DNA of 64,000 nt from Turnera subulata (Eukaryota; Streptophyta; Magnoliopsida; Malpighiales; Passifloraceae). The stretch spans positions 124,001-188,000 of the forward strand of contig JAKUCV010004511.1 of assembly GCA_028386065.3 (NCBI GenBank), in the 5' to 3' direction. A program made the translations under genes and the position numbers. Positions 48,060 through 60,199 of this stretch are shown here, in pieces. The first letter of the stretch is position 1. The number at the start of each line of letters is the position of its first letter. The notes below the pieces were generated by a model. That model saw only the letters and a program-made list of their open reading frames with translations. It was not told where the DNA came from and did no database searches.

Positions 48060-49250
48060 CCAGTCTTAACAGAGTATTGACCTAAGAGGGAGAATGCCAA
48101 AGTAGAATATCTAGAGGGAGCCTTGCACCAATAGGGATAATTTTGATTAATGAAGCTTCCTTAGAGGAGAAAATGGAGTCTATGAGCTGGTACTTCCAAT
48201 CCGTATGGTCCTCACATAAAAGGTCAGATTCCTTTGCATCTTCCTCTAGACCAGCCACTAGAGAGGTGATCATAAAATTTTCTTTTCTTAGTATCCAACT
48301 ATCTCGTCAAATATGAACATTGTGCCCGTTACGAATCGGCCATTGAAGACCTTTTTCCAAGATAAACTTCGCTTATGGATACTCCTCCATGTGCAGCTTG
48401 GGTTCGTATCCGCTAACGCTTCCATAAAAAGAGGCTCATGAAAGTATCTGGCTTTAAGAATGCGGTTGATAAGGCTGTCCTTATTGGAGATGAGACACCA
48501 TTCCTGCTTAGCAAGAAAAGTTAGATTAAAGTCTTCCAAGACCCTAAAACCCAAACCTCCAAAAGCTTTCCTCAGACACAGCTTCTTCCATACCAACCAA
48601 TGGATTTTTCTTCTCCCATCCCTATGGCCCCCACCAGAATTTTCGAAAAAGAACTTCCATCTCGTAACATATAGATTGTGGTAACAAGAAACCATGATTA
48701 TTAAACCCGGCCCAGCCATTGACCCATTTCAGTGGTCGGGTCGCGGTTTTAGAGGTCTAACCGGGGTCCAATCGGGTCTGACTAATAGTAGTAAAAATAT
48801 ATAAATTTTGTAATAAAAGTCCAACCAAAGGTTTGATCATGGTCTGACCAAGATAATATTTTGAAATCTTTGACTTTTGACCCGGAAAAAAACAGAAATA
48901 GGTCAATAAAACCGGAAAACCCGAAGAACCCGTCATGACCCGACTAGTTTTTTGGAGGATACAACCCGGAGGGATAAAAACCCCAGATTTGTCTCTGGCT
49001 CATGGTTACCCTGGTTCAACCGGCCAGGCCGGTCCGGGTATGAATGCAAGAAACTGCTCATGGCATAATTAGGCACTACCTACACTACTACTTTAATAAA
49101 CAATTCTCTTCCAGCATCATAAAGGAATTTCTCCTTCAACTATCCCATGTTTTTCACTAGTCGATCACGCACAGTAGCAAAAGTTAGCTTCTTTGATCTT
49201 CCCACCATTGCTGGTAGACTTAGATATCTGTCAAAAGTGTCAACAACCTT
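48060..49250 (-). pseudogene. LINE (L1-type) reverse transcriptase remnant, split by a MITE
   Basis: Minus-strand fragments of the C-terminal reverse transcriptase part of a plant LINE ORF2. FDRYLSLPAMVGRSK...AGRELFIK is at 49241-49055. After the MITE insertion come RRKIHWLVWKKLC, GGLGFRVLEDFNL, LAKQEWCLI and LKARYF (48684-48330). Then W-LIDSIFSSKEA...IPIGARLPLDILLWH follows (48290-48080). Several frameshifts and stops. Neither the endonuclease nor the catalytic YxDD region is present, so this is a dead 3' portion. Confidence 0.8.
48693..49046. mobile_element. MITE inserted in the LINE remnant, 8-bp target duplication
   Basis: Perfect direct repeats CAAGAAAC at 48685-48692 and 49047-49054. 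The ends are rich in ACCCGGCCC and GGCCGGTCCGGGT, forming an imperfect inverted repeat. Removing the insert restores the LINE reading context (NYAMS followed by CYHNLY). The target size suggests hAT, or MULE if nine bases are counted. Confidence 0.75.
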
Positions 49251-50223
49251 AGACGAAATTAGACTCTAGGCACATATAAAGCTCTCCTAGATTGGGCAGA
49301 AAGCAGAAAGAATTATCCAGAACGTTTTAGAAGAGCCCAGAGTCTAATTTTGTCTTCTACATATCAAAAATTGGGAATTGAGCATTATAAATAGACCCCT
49401 AGGGTTTTCCAAAGAAAAGGGGAACTAGGGTTATGGAATGGTGGCAAGATACGTAACTGACTAAGTCGGTGCTGAATTCATGCACAATTGGGCCAACTTT
49501 AAATAATTACTGCTTCTAATCCTTTAGGACAAAAATTACAAGCTTTATATCTTTAGAAAGCCTTAAGAGTCTAGTTTCATCTCCAACCAGTTTCATGTCA
49601 ATTGGATTTCTAGATCTCCCGAAATCACTAATTAAGTGGGCTATGCTCACTGCAGGAAAAAATTTCCAAAACAAGTACACATGACTGTCAACGCCGAGCG
49701 GTCATCGCGACATGACCGCCACGACCTGGCGGACTTCCCTGTTCACGCTCTTCCTATTTTGTCCGGGTTTTCCTTAATTTGATGCCAACTTTTTTCTTTC
49801 GCGTAAGTTTGGGATTCTCTGCCTAGAAATTCCTTAGCTTATACTCCAAGAACCTCAATTATATTCATGTATCAAATTTGGTTGTTCACAAGGCCTCTAT
49901 ACGGGGAGATAAACCCTAGGAAGGAGGAAAATCCTAGAAAAGGGAGGAAAGAAACTCGCCTCATAACAAGAGAAAACCCGACTAATTCAGGAGTTTAGTT
50001 TTAATTTGATCTTAATCCTTTATATTTTTTACATAAGTATGGATATTAGTTATATTTAAAATAATTTTTAATAACATTTAGCTCAAATAATTAGTCGCAA
50101 TTATTTGCAAATCCACTTATCACATACCACACTCATAACACCAAAATCTAAGTCTACCTTTTAATCATTTTTTCTCCTGAAAATAAATATGGCAGCTATA
50201 TTGAGCGCAAACTAAAAGGATAA
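49251..50223. other. Unassigned repeat-like DNA
   Basis: About 1 kb with a mildly GC-rich core (49690-49760). No reading frame, terminal repeats or known domain seen. It may be a fragment of an old LTR. Confidence 0.4.
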
Positions 50224-50236
50224 GTTAAATCAATGC

Positions 50237-50435
50237 TGCCAACAAGGATTGACTTAGTTGGTTGAGTTTTAGTAAGCACTCCCATTAAGTTGAGAGTTCG
50301 AACCCCACCGACCTTCCCTCTTAGTGGGTAATCTATAAATACCACTGTAAGCGCTCGCTGAGCCCGGTGGTTTGTCCTGGCCGTGGACTGGGGGAACCTC
50401 CCCTCAACCTAAACTTTTCTTTACCAAAAAAAAAG
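50237..50435 (+). mobile_element. tRNA-derived SINE with 13-bp target duplication
   Basis: A-box-like TTAGTTGGTTGAG, B box GAGTTCGAACCCC and an A-rich 3' end. Flanked by GTTAAATCAATGC at 50224-50236 and 50436-50448. About 199 bp, apparently full length. Confidence 0.9.
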
Positions 50436-50448
50436 GTTAAATCAATGC

Positions 50449-50857
50449 CCAAGATAAGTTGCAATAGGAGTAGATTCTTATCAGGTATCAAAGACTAATT
50501 AGTATTAGGAAGAGACTAAAATTACACAAAACCATAACACATTTATCAACAACAACTAGACATTGAAACTTGAAATTGGATAATTCGCAAATCAATTTAT
50601 ATAGTGCGATTTAGAAAGCCAAATTAACCTGAACTAAAATAAAAAAAATAAAAATAAAGACAATAATATATTGATAATATTAAATCTACAAAAAGTTGGG
50701 AAAATTTGGAAGAGAACACAAAACCCAAAAAACAACAAGAAGAAAAAGGAATTGTCAAGTAGGAAGAGGCTACCAAACAAGACATATTAGATTATTAGGT
50801 TTCTTAAGACTCGCCAAATTATTTGTTTCAAATAGGCTATTAAATTTTGGGTTACAA
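50449..50857. other. AT-rich intergenic DNA
   Basis: No gene seen. An open frame starting at 50696 runs into the adjacent MITE and is not supported. Confidence 0.5.
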
Positions 50858-51412
50858 TTAGGGGTGAGCATTCGAGAATTTGAATTGGAATATGTAATTT
50901 TTAGTATGGAATTCGGGACGCCGAAATTGTCAAAACCTCTATCCATACTGAATTCCAAATTTCCAAATTTTAATTTGGATAATTTGGGATAGTTCCAATC
51001 ATCCCGAATTTGTTACATTTTCTTTAATACACTTACAAACTTACACAATCTAAAAATTTTCCAAAGTTACATAATCTAAAAAATTTTGAACTATGTATTT
51101 TCTAATTTTATCTTGAAATGATTTAACAAGTATAAACTAATACTAAAGTATAAAAACAAAAATAAAAGCATTCCGTTGCAAACTTAGAAAGCATATCCTC
51201 AAAGTTGTAAATTAAAACGACGCCGTTTTGTTAAAAAAATTTTGGGATTCCAAAATTTTTGGAATCCCTGTCCACTCCAAACCCAAATTGTAATTTGTGA
51301 TTGTTCGTACCAAATTTTAATGCTTAATTGGACAATTTAAAACTCCAAATTTAGTTTTATTTGGATTCGAGATTCAGAATTTTTGGATTGTTGGGGATTG
51401 GTGTGTACCCCT
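50858..51412. mobile_element. hAT-like MITE
   Basis: Left end TTAGGGGTGAGCAT and right end GTGTGTACCCCT are imperfect inverted repeats. Flanked by GGTTACAA (50850-50857) and TGTTACAA (51413-51420), 7 of 8 matching. The interior is rich in aaatttt/ggaattc and noncoding. Confidence 0.6.
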
Positions 51413-51541
51413 TGTTACAAAATAGGAGGATAAACTTTTCTAAAAATTTTCAATGTAAGCAAAATATGTCAACTGATTTTATTGGCAGCAAAAAAGCGAA
51501 CACAACAGCTAAGATATAGTAAAGAGAACTAGTTAGTTAAC

Positions 51542-51768
51542 CTGATCAATAGCAGAAGGGTTCTTTCCTTGGCTTAGAGCCTTCTTTACAAACGACATGA
51601 ACGCCTGCATGTTGTACATGCTCAGACCGAAATAATACTCCAGCATCCTTGCCCTCTCGCCACACATGTTTGCAAGGATGTCTTTCCTCCTCGGGTTGCT
51701 TGAGAGCTCATATGCCAACAGAAGGCCACGATCAAACCAATCACCAAAGTGACCAGTAGCTTCCTCAT
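51542..51768 (-). pseudogene. Fragment of a CHASE-domain histidine kinase (cytokinin-receptor-like), frameshifted
   Basis: On the minus strand one frame gives a hydrophobic helix, KLLVTLVIGLIVAFCWHMSS. After a frameshift near 51695 another gives KDILANMCGERARML...KNPSAIDQ. Together they match the second transmembrane helix and the start of the CHASE domain of AHK-type cytokinin receptors. The fragment ends at IDQ followed by a GT, which looks like an exon/intron junction. Upstream the frame meets a stop. No kinase or receiver domain lies nearby. Family assignment is from memory of the motif RARMLxxxFxxS...NPSAIDQ. Confidence 0.6.
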
Positions 51769-52111
51769 TGGTAGAGACGATACTATTTATCCACTAACAC
51801 AGCTACAAATTATCCTAATAAGCACAAGTAAAGAAGAATATCAAAGTAGATCCAAAAACAATTTGAGTAGAATAGTAATCCAATATCCTGACACTTCAGT
51901 TTCTTGAAGTGTTTGGTCTAAGATAAGCAGAAGGAGGGGACGTGTCCTGTAAGGCTTGAGAATTTTACCTTGTAGTGGATTTTCCTCTCCCCGTTCAATT
52001 TCAGTGGTTCTTCCTAATTTTTAATTGGTTCAGCTGTCTTCGGACCTTGCGACTTGAAAGAAATAACAAAATTTTCAACAACGTAGTTGCCAAAGCAGAG
52101 ACAACTGAGTT

Positions 52112-52345
52112 ACTACCAACCTCCTGCTAAAATAGTCGTTCACTATTTTTGTGTGGGATTATTCTAAATACAGATTAAATGCAATATGAGGACCCCATGG
52201 TCGAACAAGATAGTCAATTCCCTGCCTATAAATAAAAAGACTCATGGGTCTCATATTGCATTTAACCTGTATTTGGAATAATCATTCACAAAATAGTGGA
52301 CGACGATTTACTTGCCAACCTCTCGCCAAAATAGTCGTCCACCTT
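52112..52345. mobile_element. Foldback element with about 60-base near-perfect arms
   Basis: The left arm (ggattattctaaatacag, then ttaaatgcaatatgag) pairs with the right arm (ctcatattgcatttaacctg, then tatttggaataatc) around a loop near 52200-52240. Direct repeats reading ccaacctc...aaaatagtcgt flank it at 52116 and 52315. Confidence 0.75.
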
Positions 52346-53023
52346 TAGAGAGGAATTTTTGCAAAGGATTTTTTTTCCCCTCACCATTGTGACGGATTTT
52401 GTAATGGATCTATATGACTTATATTTTTTTGCAAAATATATGTCTGCAATTCACTAAAAAATTTCAAGCCTAAATTATATAAATTCTAGATTAAGTAAGT
52501 CTAATTTGGATTTTTCTTTCTGTATTTTATTTATCTTTTTATTTCAAGGAATTTACTTATTTATAAAAAATTTATTACCATTATTATAATTAGAGTCACA
52601 AATATTTTAATATTGTTGGTATATTATTTTATAGATGACCTATAAATATTTATTGTTGGCCTTTAAGAATAATTTCTAGCTTAAGCAACTAACAACTTTG
52701 GACATTCTCGAACAAGTCATGAGCCCTTCTGGGAAATTGTTGCTTCGCTGCAGGAAGTTGCAATAAAAACATTAGAGAGCTACTGTACACCCAAGCTCCT
52801 CTCCTAATTAAATGAACAACTAGGGTGATACGCCACTCCATTTTGCAGCCAGAGCTGGAATGCTCTAGCTGGAGACAACTGAAGCTTTGTTCCATTGTAA
52901 TTCTTTGTGATCAAATACAACTGAAGAAAGCAAATCACTTGGTGAGGATTAAGAATGAGGTGGATAACACTACTTTGCGTGATGCAGTGATCGTTGGAGC
53001 CATGAAATAGTACAACGTCAAGT

Positions 53024-53112
53024 TGTTGCTATAATATATAGGACACATCGTAGCATGTGTCCTATTAGTTTCTGCTGACACTTAAAAAAGATGTGTCCTA
53101 TATATTATAGCG
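53024..53112. repeat. Short foldback hairpin
   Basis: Outer arms GTTGCTATAATATATAGGA (left) and TCCTATATATTATAGCGAC (right) are inverse complements with one mismatch, and pairing continues through acacat/atgtgt. Confidence 0.75.
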
Positions 53113-53316
53113 ACAAAGCAAGAAAATCTCTATTACATTTGGCAGTTGAGGCTGATAATGCAGAGACATTGACTTATAATTAATCGTAATTAATCATATT
53201 TTTACTCCAGTGAATTAATTTGATCTACTACCACTTAATTACGTTGTCTTTGTTTATTAAAGCTGTTGCTCCTAAACTGTTGCATGCCAAGGATAATAGT
53301 TTCTAAATTTCATCTA

Positions 53317-53801
53317 TGTTGTAAAATTGGGATATAAATTTCATTCTTATGAAATAATACAACCTTGACCAAGGTAATAATAATACAAACTTTGTGGTAA
53401 TAATACACCTTTAATAATAATATGAAAATAAAGAATAATTAAATTTAGATGGAGGGGGATATTGAGAAGAGAGGTCTATGGAAATGAGGTGAGAGTGAAG
53501 TTTATGGTGGGATGTAAGTGTATGAATGTGAAGGAATGAAGGGGTGTTTATAGTTGGTAATGAGAGGATAAAAACAAAAAAGTATTATTAATTTTAAAGG
53601 ATAAAATCACATGGATGTTAGGTAAAGGAAGATGATATAAGATTAGGATAAATAGAATTATGGAGGGTAATTAGTCAAATAGACGGATCCAAGTAGATAT
53701 TAGGTGTAGGGGTAAAATATTTACCGAGGATAAATTTGAGTATGGTAAAAATAAATTTTACTAAATGGTAACAATGACATTCACATAATTTATTGATAAC
53801 A
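53317..53801 (-). repeat. 3' LTR of copia element 1
   Basis: TG...CA ends (TGTTATCAATAAATT... on the minus strand). Pairs with 58699-59169. Confidence 0.9.
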
Positions 53802-54047
53802 CTCCCCTTTGAATGTCATTGCACCTTAGATAGAATACTCTTCTGAAGAACTGCTTCGTTAAAAAACTTACCAAGAAAAACTCAGTGGGATAAAAACTTG
53901 GTGAAGAAAAAAAGAGTGCAACGTGTATTCTACTCTCCCTGATTTTGACATCACTTGATATCTCGAACCCGCCATAAATCAATCCTCTTCATCAACTCTT
54001 CAAAAGTTGTAGTAATAACTGATTTTGTAAATAAATCTGCCAGATCG

Positions 54048-54284
54048 TCACTTGAATGATTCTTTGATGTATCCTCCCTTCAATTGGGCAATGCAATTAG
54101 CATTATCTTCATAAATCATCGTTGGAACATCTTCCTTGCTATCTAATCCATATGAATCTCCAATATGTTGCATCATCGATCTTAGCCAAACACATTCTTG
54201 GTTGACTTCATGTATGGCCACAGTTTTTGTATTACTTGAAGAGGTAGCAACGATACCTTGTTTTGTAGTTGCACGACACTTCAT
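54048..54284 (-). pseudogene. Copia RNase H remnant
   Basis: Shows KCRATTKQGIVATSSSNTK, EVNQECVWLRSM and IYEDNANCIAQLKGGYIK, the conserved C-terminal RNase H block of copia Pol. Only about 78 residues are open. Confidence 0.85.
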
Positions 54285-54448
54285 GTTTCAGCCTGTGCTT
54301 TCATATGGATCAAATAAATGACTTGCATCTGTAAAATAAACTATATTCTCTTTGGACTCACAAGGTTAAAATAATTCAATGTCTATTATATCCCAAGATA
54401 ATGAAATATATATTTATCTATTTCTAATATAGATATGTTAGATCAAAG

Positions 54449-55022
54449 TTATATTTTGCGAATAAGTTTATGGCAAAAAGCTTCAATTTTTATGTTATTA
54501 GCAAGATAAATTGCACTATGATATGGTACTTCGGGACCAATCCAACCTTTCCTAGGGTTTTTTTTTTTTATCTCAAACTCTTTATTTAAACATAAAATGG
54601 CTTTGGAAACTTCTTTAGGAGTTCTAATAATATTTAAACCACAAATAAAAATAGTAAAAAATTCACATATAGATGAAAATATTACAATAGTATCTAAATC
54701 ATCGACATAAATAGCAATAATAAATAATGCACACATGTACCGCTTAAATAAAACACAGAGCATTTAACAAATATGTGCAAGAATGATTACAATACACATA
54801 TCAAAATTAATTCAAACCGTATAACAATCAATTTAGTTTAATTGAGTATATATCTAGGAAAATAGTTGCTTCAGGCAATTTGAATCCTTCAGAAATTCTC
54901 ATGTGTATGTCATGACTTATGGATCCATAGAAATAGATTGTAACAACATCCATTAGATGCATTTCTAGTTTTTTATGTATTGCCAGACTTATCAAATACT
55001 GAAAAATAATTGTATCCACCAT
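54449..55022 (-). pseudogene. Copia reverse transcriptase remnant
   Basis: Open fragments at 55022-54828 (KLEMHLMDVVT, GSISHDIHMRISEGFKLPEA) and 54763-54449 (with the catalytic-box sequence AIYVDDLDT). Frameshifts between and after them. Confidence 0.85.
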
Positions 55023-55849
55023 AAGGGAGCATATCTCCTCACAATTAATATCAGGTCGCTAGATCAAATCTTGTCCGAAGCGGTGCTTTATATCTCATTA
55101 TTTCGTTTTCTCTTTGCACAAATACACATTTATAACCGACCAACTCGTGTACGGACTACAAGTCCAAAATCTTCTGACTTAAAGAGCGAATCTAACTCAG
55201 TCTTAATTACATTTCTCTATTTTGGCCAATCTTTTTGCACCTACATTTATCAACAAATGTATGTTCATGATCCTCATTTTTTTTCATAATATTTAGCACT
55301 ATATTATATGCCAAAAACTTCGTCGACTGTTATTTCACGTTGGTTCCTTCTAGTTCCTGATACAATATAATAGATCGAGATCTCATCATTTTTATTTATT
55401 TCAGGTACCTGAGTTACTTCTGGAACTTTATCAATTGTGTCAGGAATCTCTTCTGGAGGATTTTCCTCTTTTTGAGGATTTTTAATTAAAACCTCTGCTG
55501 GAGGTCTTATTTTCTCATTGGGGCTATCTGTATCTTTGCTCCATTTCTTTGTCGAGAATTTTTATATTTGGAACCGGGTAATCTTCCACGCTTATGGTGT
55601 ATTTTAGATTCATTTGCATTCTTTGATTGTTTTTCAGGAACATTAATTTAAATGAGAGCATTTGCAGCTGGTACATAAGATTTGGTCACTTATTTAGATA
55701 AGTAAATGTGTCTGGCAATTGATTTATTAATTTTATAAATGAATTATCTTTTGAACTTCAGGTTCATACTAATTTGCTCGAGAATCAAAACTAGATAATG
55801 ATATAGAATTTCATGTAATATTCTTATCCAGCTTCTTATTTTCTCCCCC

Positions 55850-56700
55850 AGATGTTGGGTAAATACTTTCATCAAAGTGACAATCAACAAATCTTGCTCT
55901 AAATAAATCTCCAATTGATGGTTTTAAATAGTTTATAATTTATGGAGATTCATACCCAACATATATTTTCAATCTTCTTTGAGGACCCATTTTAATTTGT
56001 TGTGGTGGAGCAATTGGCACATATATTGCACAACCAAAAGTCCGAAGAAGGGAGATATTAGGTTAGTGACCATGAACCAATTGAATATGGGAGAGCTAAT
56101 GATAACTTATTTGCCTGATGCGCACAAATGCTGTTGCATGCAAAATAGCATGTCCCCAAGCAGTAACGGGGAGTTTACATCTCATCAATGATTGCCTTGC
56201 AATCAATTGGAAGAATTTGATAAACGGTTCTGCTAGACCATTTTGGATGTAAACATAAACTACAAGAGTCCAAGCATAATTCCAATTGACATACAATAAT
56301 CATTAAATGCCTTAGAACTGAATTCACCAACTTTATCAAGACGTATAGTCTTAATAGCATGACTAGGGAAGTGTGCTCGCAATTAATTAACTGTGATAGT
56401 AAGCGCACAAATGCCAAATTGCGTAAAGACAATAAGCACACATGGGACTATCTAGTCTATGCATCGATTACAACCATAAAATACATAAATGGTTCATATA
56501 GCAGATGCATAGGTCCACAAATATCTCCCTGAATTCTTTCCAAAAATACTGGTGATTCTAGGCCATCCTTATTATATGAAGGTCGAATAATTAATTTTCC
56601 TTATGAGCAAGCAGCACAAGAAAAAATTCATTGGATTTGAAAAATTCTGATTTTTCAATAATTTTACGCATCATTATTGATCTGGGATAGCCCAACCAGT
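55850..56700 (-). pseudogene. Copia integrase remnant
   Basis: The GAG-pre-integrase-like DWLGYPRSIMMRKIIE is near 56640-56700. Integrase-core-like pieces lie at 56441-56096 in broken frames, for instance IRLDKVGEFSSKAFNDYC read across frameshifts. Confidence 0.7.
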
Positions 56701-56739
56701 CATTCTAAGCAAGAAATCCATGAGCCAACTTCGAGTTTG

Positions 56740-57350
56740 TGCCAGCTTCAGGCTGTGTAAACAATATATTTTAATAACTTAGATAAAATTATTTGCTAGC
56801 TTCAAGCTAGTGCTAACTTCAAGCTATTGTATACTAGCTTTGGACTATTGTGTGCCAGCTTCAGACTGTTGTCTGCCAGCTTTTGGCTGGACATGATAAC
56901 TTTTATAGACTCGAATATTTATATAGTACAATCTAAAAAATAACATAAGTGATCTCTCCACAACTTGTTTGTTACCTGCTGTAGTAGCCTTTGTAATATA
57001 GAGATATTTAACGTCTCTTTCACTTATTGTCTCAGCATAATATTCGTTTGAAACGAATATTAATAAATTCGTTTGAGACTTTAATAAAATATCCTTAATT
57101 TTCTTTTTATTATTGTAAGTAGGAAAAAAATTGTACTCTTCAAGAGTATAATGAAATTTATACTCTTCTAGAGCGTAAATATATGGTCTTCTAGAGCATA
57201 GTAAAACTTGTGCTCTTCTAGAGTTTAAATATATGCTCTTTTAGAATATAGTGAAACTTGTGCTCTTCCGGAGCTTAAATATGTGCTCTTTTAGAGCATA
57301 GTTGAATTTGTGCTCTTCTGAAGCATATTAACGTTCTTCTCCCTCTCTTT
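56740..57350 (-). repeat. Short degenerate linker repeats in copia element 1
   Basis: Many copies of gccagcttcaggctg-like and tgctcttctagagcat-like units on the plus strand, some partly palindromic. They sit between gag and integrase and read as QPEAGT/KLEA-type repeats where a frame survives. Copia element 2 has matching tracts. Confidence 0.6.
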
Positions 57351-57599
57351 TTTTAGATTGTACTACCATATGCTGCTTACAAATAATTTCCGTTTGTTAA
57401 ATACGGAATGTATTATTGCATTGTCTTCAGGACAAATGCCCGTATTATTATTATAGAAATCATAATTTTATATTCACATTAAAAAATTTAAGATATATAA
57501 CATACTGTAAAATAAATATAGGTGAAAGTAAAATATGATATAACATATAATAACACGATAAGACTAGATATAAAACTTAAAATCAATTTTTCTTTTTTG

Positions 57600-58490
57600 C
57601 TTATTTATCTTAAAGTATATATTCACTTGCACCTTCAGGGTAAGCAAGATAAATAACAATATCCAGAATTGAATTCGCTTGGAAGTTGATATCATAGCCA
57701 TCATCTTGAACAAAGTTGGTTTCAACAATATTAAATTTGTCCTTCAGGGACACTAGGTAAAATTCTACCAGATGCCTTGCTATATGGCATGTTCGTAACC
57801 GATTGTTTGTTCACAGCCACTACCAAAATTTTTATTATACTGTCGCATTCACTTCAGGAAATGGAGCAAAGCCAATTCGATAAGATTCATGATTTTACAT
57901 TAATAACTCGTTATTTTGGTCAGCCACAAGGATGAATAAAATTAAATCCGAAAATTTTGTGAAAACTTCTTCACGATATTACTACTCCTGGAGCACATTT
58001 GATGCAAGATAAATAGAGAATATTCTCCTAACATATCAGCATCAAAAATATTTTCTCCATATAATTTCTTCTGAGAATTTATTCGAAACATAACTGAATT
58101 ATATTCATGCACAGATTTAAAATCTTGCAACCTCAGATGATACATCCATTCATAATGAGCTTTTAGGAGAATGAGCATCTTCTGGTGATCATATATTTCT
58201 TTTAAATTCTTCCAAAGATCTGCAGGATCTTTGACAATAAGATATCCAGTCTTCAAACTGTCATGTGGATGATATCAAAGAAAAATTATAACTTTTGCCT
58301 TATTTAAACTAGATGCTTTTGTTAGCCTAAATTCTAGGCCATCAGCTTTGAATCTTTCTTTTATGGTGTCTCCCAGACCATTAGCATCTAAATGCATTTC
58401 GGCATCTAGTGCCGTGACAAATTTCTTCCGGAAATGTCAAGGGCCTTAAATTCAAGTTTTGTAGTATTTGCCATTATAACAATAATGAAA
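57600..58490 (-). pseudogene. Copia gag remnant (UBN2-type)
   Basis: The fragment at 58256-57942 has DPADLWKNLKEIYDHQKMLI, ARYEWM-like HYEWMYHLRLQDFKSVHEYN and SQKKLYGENI, typical of the UBN2 domain of copia gag. The N-terminus near 58480 (NTTKLEFKALDISGRN) is in another frame. Stops and frameshifts. Confidence 0.8.
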
Positions 58491-58698
58491 TAATACCGAA
58501 AGAAATAAAACAAGTAATAAGAGTAATAGAATAATAATAGAACATATGTAGTATATATATGCATACTCGATAAATCTTTCAGCAATATTAGTACAATAAT
58601 AATATAGAATATATAATATATATACAAAGGATAAAAGTAGTAATAAGAAAAGTTGTAAAAATAAGTACCTTATTTGGCTACAGACTCGTATTGATAAC

Positions 58699-59169
58699 TG
58701 TTGTAAAATTGGGCTATGAATTTCACTCTTGATGAAATAATACAACTTTGATCAAGATAATAATAATACAAACTTGGTGGTAATAATACACCTTTAATAA
58801 TAATATGAAAATAGAGAATAATTAAATTTAGATGGAGGGGGATATTGAGAAGAGAGGTGTACGGAAATAAGAAGAGAGTGAAGTTTATGGTGGGAATGTA
58901 AGTGTATGAATGTGAAGGAATGAATGGGTATTTATAGTTGGTAATGAGAGGATAAAAATAAATAAGTATGATTAATTTAAAAGAATAAAATTAAAAAGTT
59001 GTTAGATAAAGGAAGATGATATTAAGAGTAGGACAAACAGAATTATGGAAGGTGATTAGCTAAAGAGATGAATCCGAGTAGGTGTTAAGTGTAGGGGTAA
59101 AATATTTACAGAGAGAAAATTTTTACTCTATAATAATAATGACGATATTCGCATAATTTATTTATAACA
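58699..59169 (-). repeat. 5' LTR of copia element 1
   Basis: Pairs with 53317-53801. After it on the minus strand comes GTTATCAATACGAG, a weak PBS. Confidence 0.9.
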
Positions 59170-59174
59170 ATCTA

Positions 59175-59482
59175 GAAGGCACAGGCATTGTAGTATATTT
59201 TACGCACATACACTTCACGCCTTTTGTTTTCTTTTTTGAACAAACATTAATTTTTTTTTTGAACAATCAACATTAATTTCTTTTTTGAAGAAATTAACCT
59301 GGACACTAAAAATTGAAGTGCACGTAAATCTGTGTACAATCATGGCCCAGGCATGAGCATCTGTCTACAAAGGGATGCCAAAATCAGAACTTTTACGTAG
59401 CAGAAGCTTCCTTGTAGGTTCTAAACAATATAGTAAAATAATACAGACATTCATTTTTCCTTTTGAACTTGATTATCAACAG
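59175..59482. other. Spacer between the two copia elements
   Basis: T-rich runs; no gene. Confidence 0.6.
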
Positions 59483-59669
59483 TGTTGTAAAATAGTGGAT
59501 TAATACTGTGAATTTTAGGAAGAGGAAGAAGAAATGAAGGAGAAGGAAGCAAGGGAAGAGCCAGTTTTGCTCGTCTGTGCTCATCTGTGCTCGTCCATTT
59601 TATTGCTTTCAGTGGAGAAGATATATACACAAAGGTAGGTACAATAATTCATACACGTGTTTTATAACA
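59483..59669 (-). repeat. 3' LTR of copia element 2
   Basis: 187 bp, TGTTGTAAAATAG...TTTTATAACA on the plus strand, followed by the PPT complement ctccccctt. Confidence 0.7.
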
Positions 59670-60199
59670 CTCCCCCTTCAATGATTGTACCTTGGATAGA
59701 ATACGCTTTTGGAATAACTGCCTCATTAAAAACCTTACCAAGAAAAACCCAGTGGGATAAAAACTTGGTGAAGGAAAAAAGAGTGCAGTGCGTATTCTAC
59801 TCCCCCTCATTTTGGCCTCTCTTGATTTCTTGATGTTGTTGCATCCTTGTCAACTTCTGGTGACGTGTGCTTTTTCCGATCACTTTTGATACATCACTAC
59901 TTTAATTGGACAATATAGGCAGCATTATCTTTATAATTTGTTGTTGGTGTATCTTTCTCGCCATCTTGCTTCTGTGGTCCCGATGATACAACAATTTCAT
60001 GTGTAAAGTTATAATTGATGTCCGCCTATGCTTTATGTGGACTAAATCAGGGGATCTACATCTGCAAAAATCAAATATACCCTCTTTCGGGTTTATAGGA
60101 TTACATATTCGTTATCTCCCGAAGATAAGAGCAAATACATATCTTGCCAATAGGCCTAAGTCAAAAGCTTCAGGCTTTATGTCACAAACAATACATATT

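Larger units (their letters stand above)
51769..53316. other. Intergenic DNA with two foldback elements
   Basis: No supported gene. It contains foldbacks at 52112-52345 and 53024-53112 and the left target duplication ATCTA (53312-53316) of the copia element. Confidence 0.6.
53317..59169 (-). mobile_element. Ty1/copia LTR retrotransposon, full-length but decayed
   Basis: A 5.85 kb element on the minus strand flanked by ATCTA (53312-53316 and 59170-59174). LTRs at 53317-53801 and 58699-59169; PPT AAAGGGGAG (53802-53810, minus strand). Order from the 5' LTR: gag, Glu/Ala-rich linker repeats, integrase, reverse transcriptase, RNase H. Integrase before reverse transcriptase is the copia order. 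Coding regions are broken by many stops and frameshifts. Confidence 0.9.

Noticed and set aside
52689..53010. Overlapping frames of 61-68 residues on both strands
   Set aside because: No domain and no support beyond chance openness; the end is close to a foldback element.
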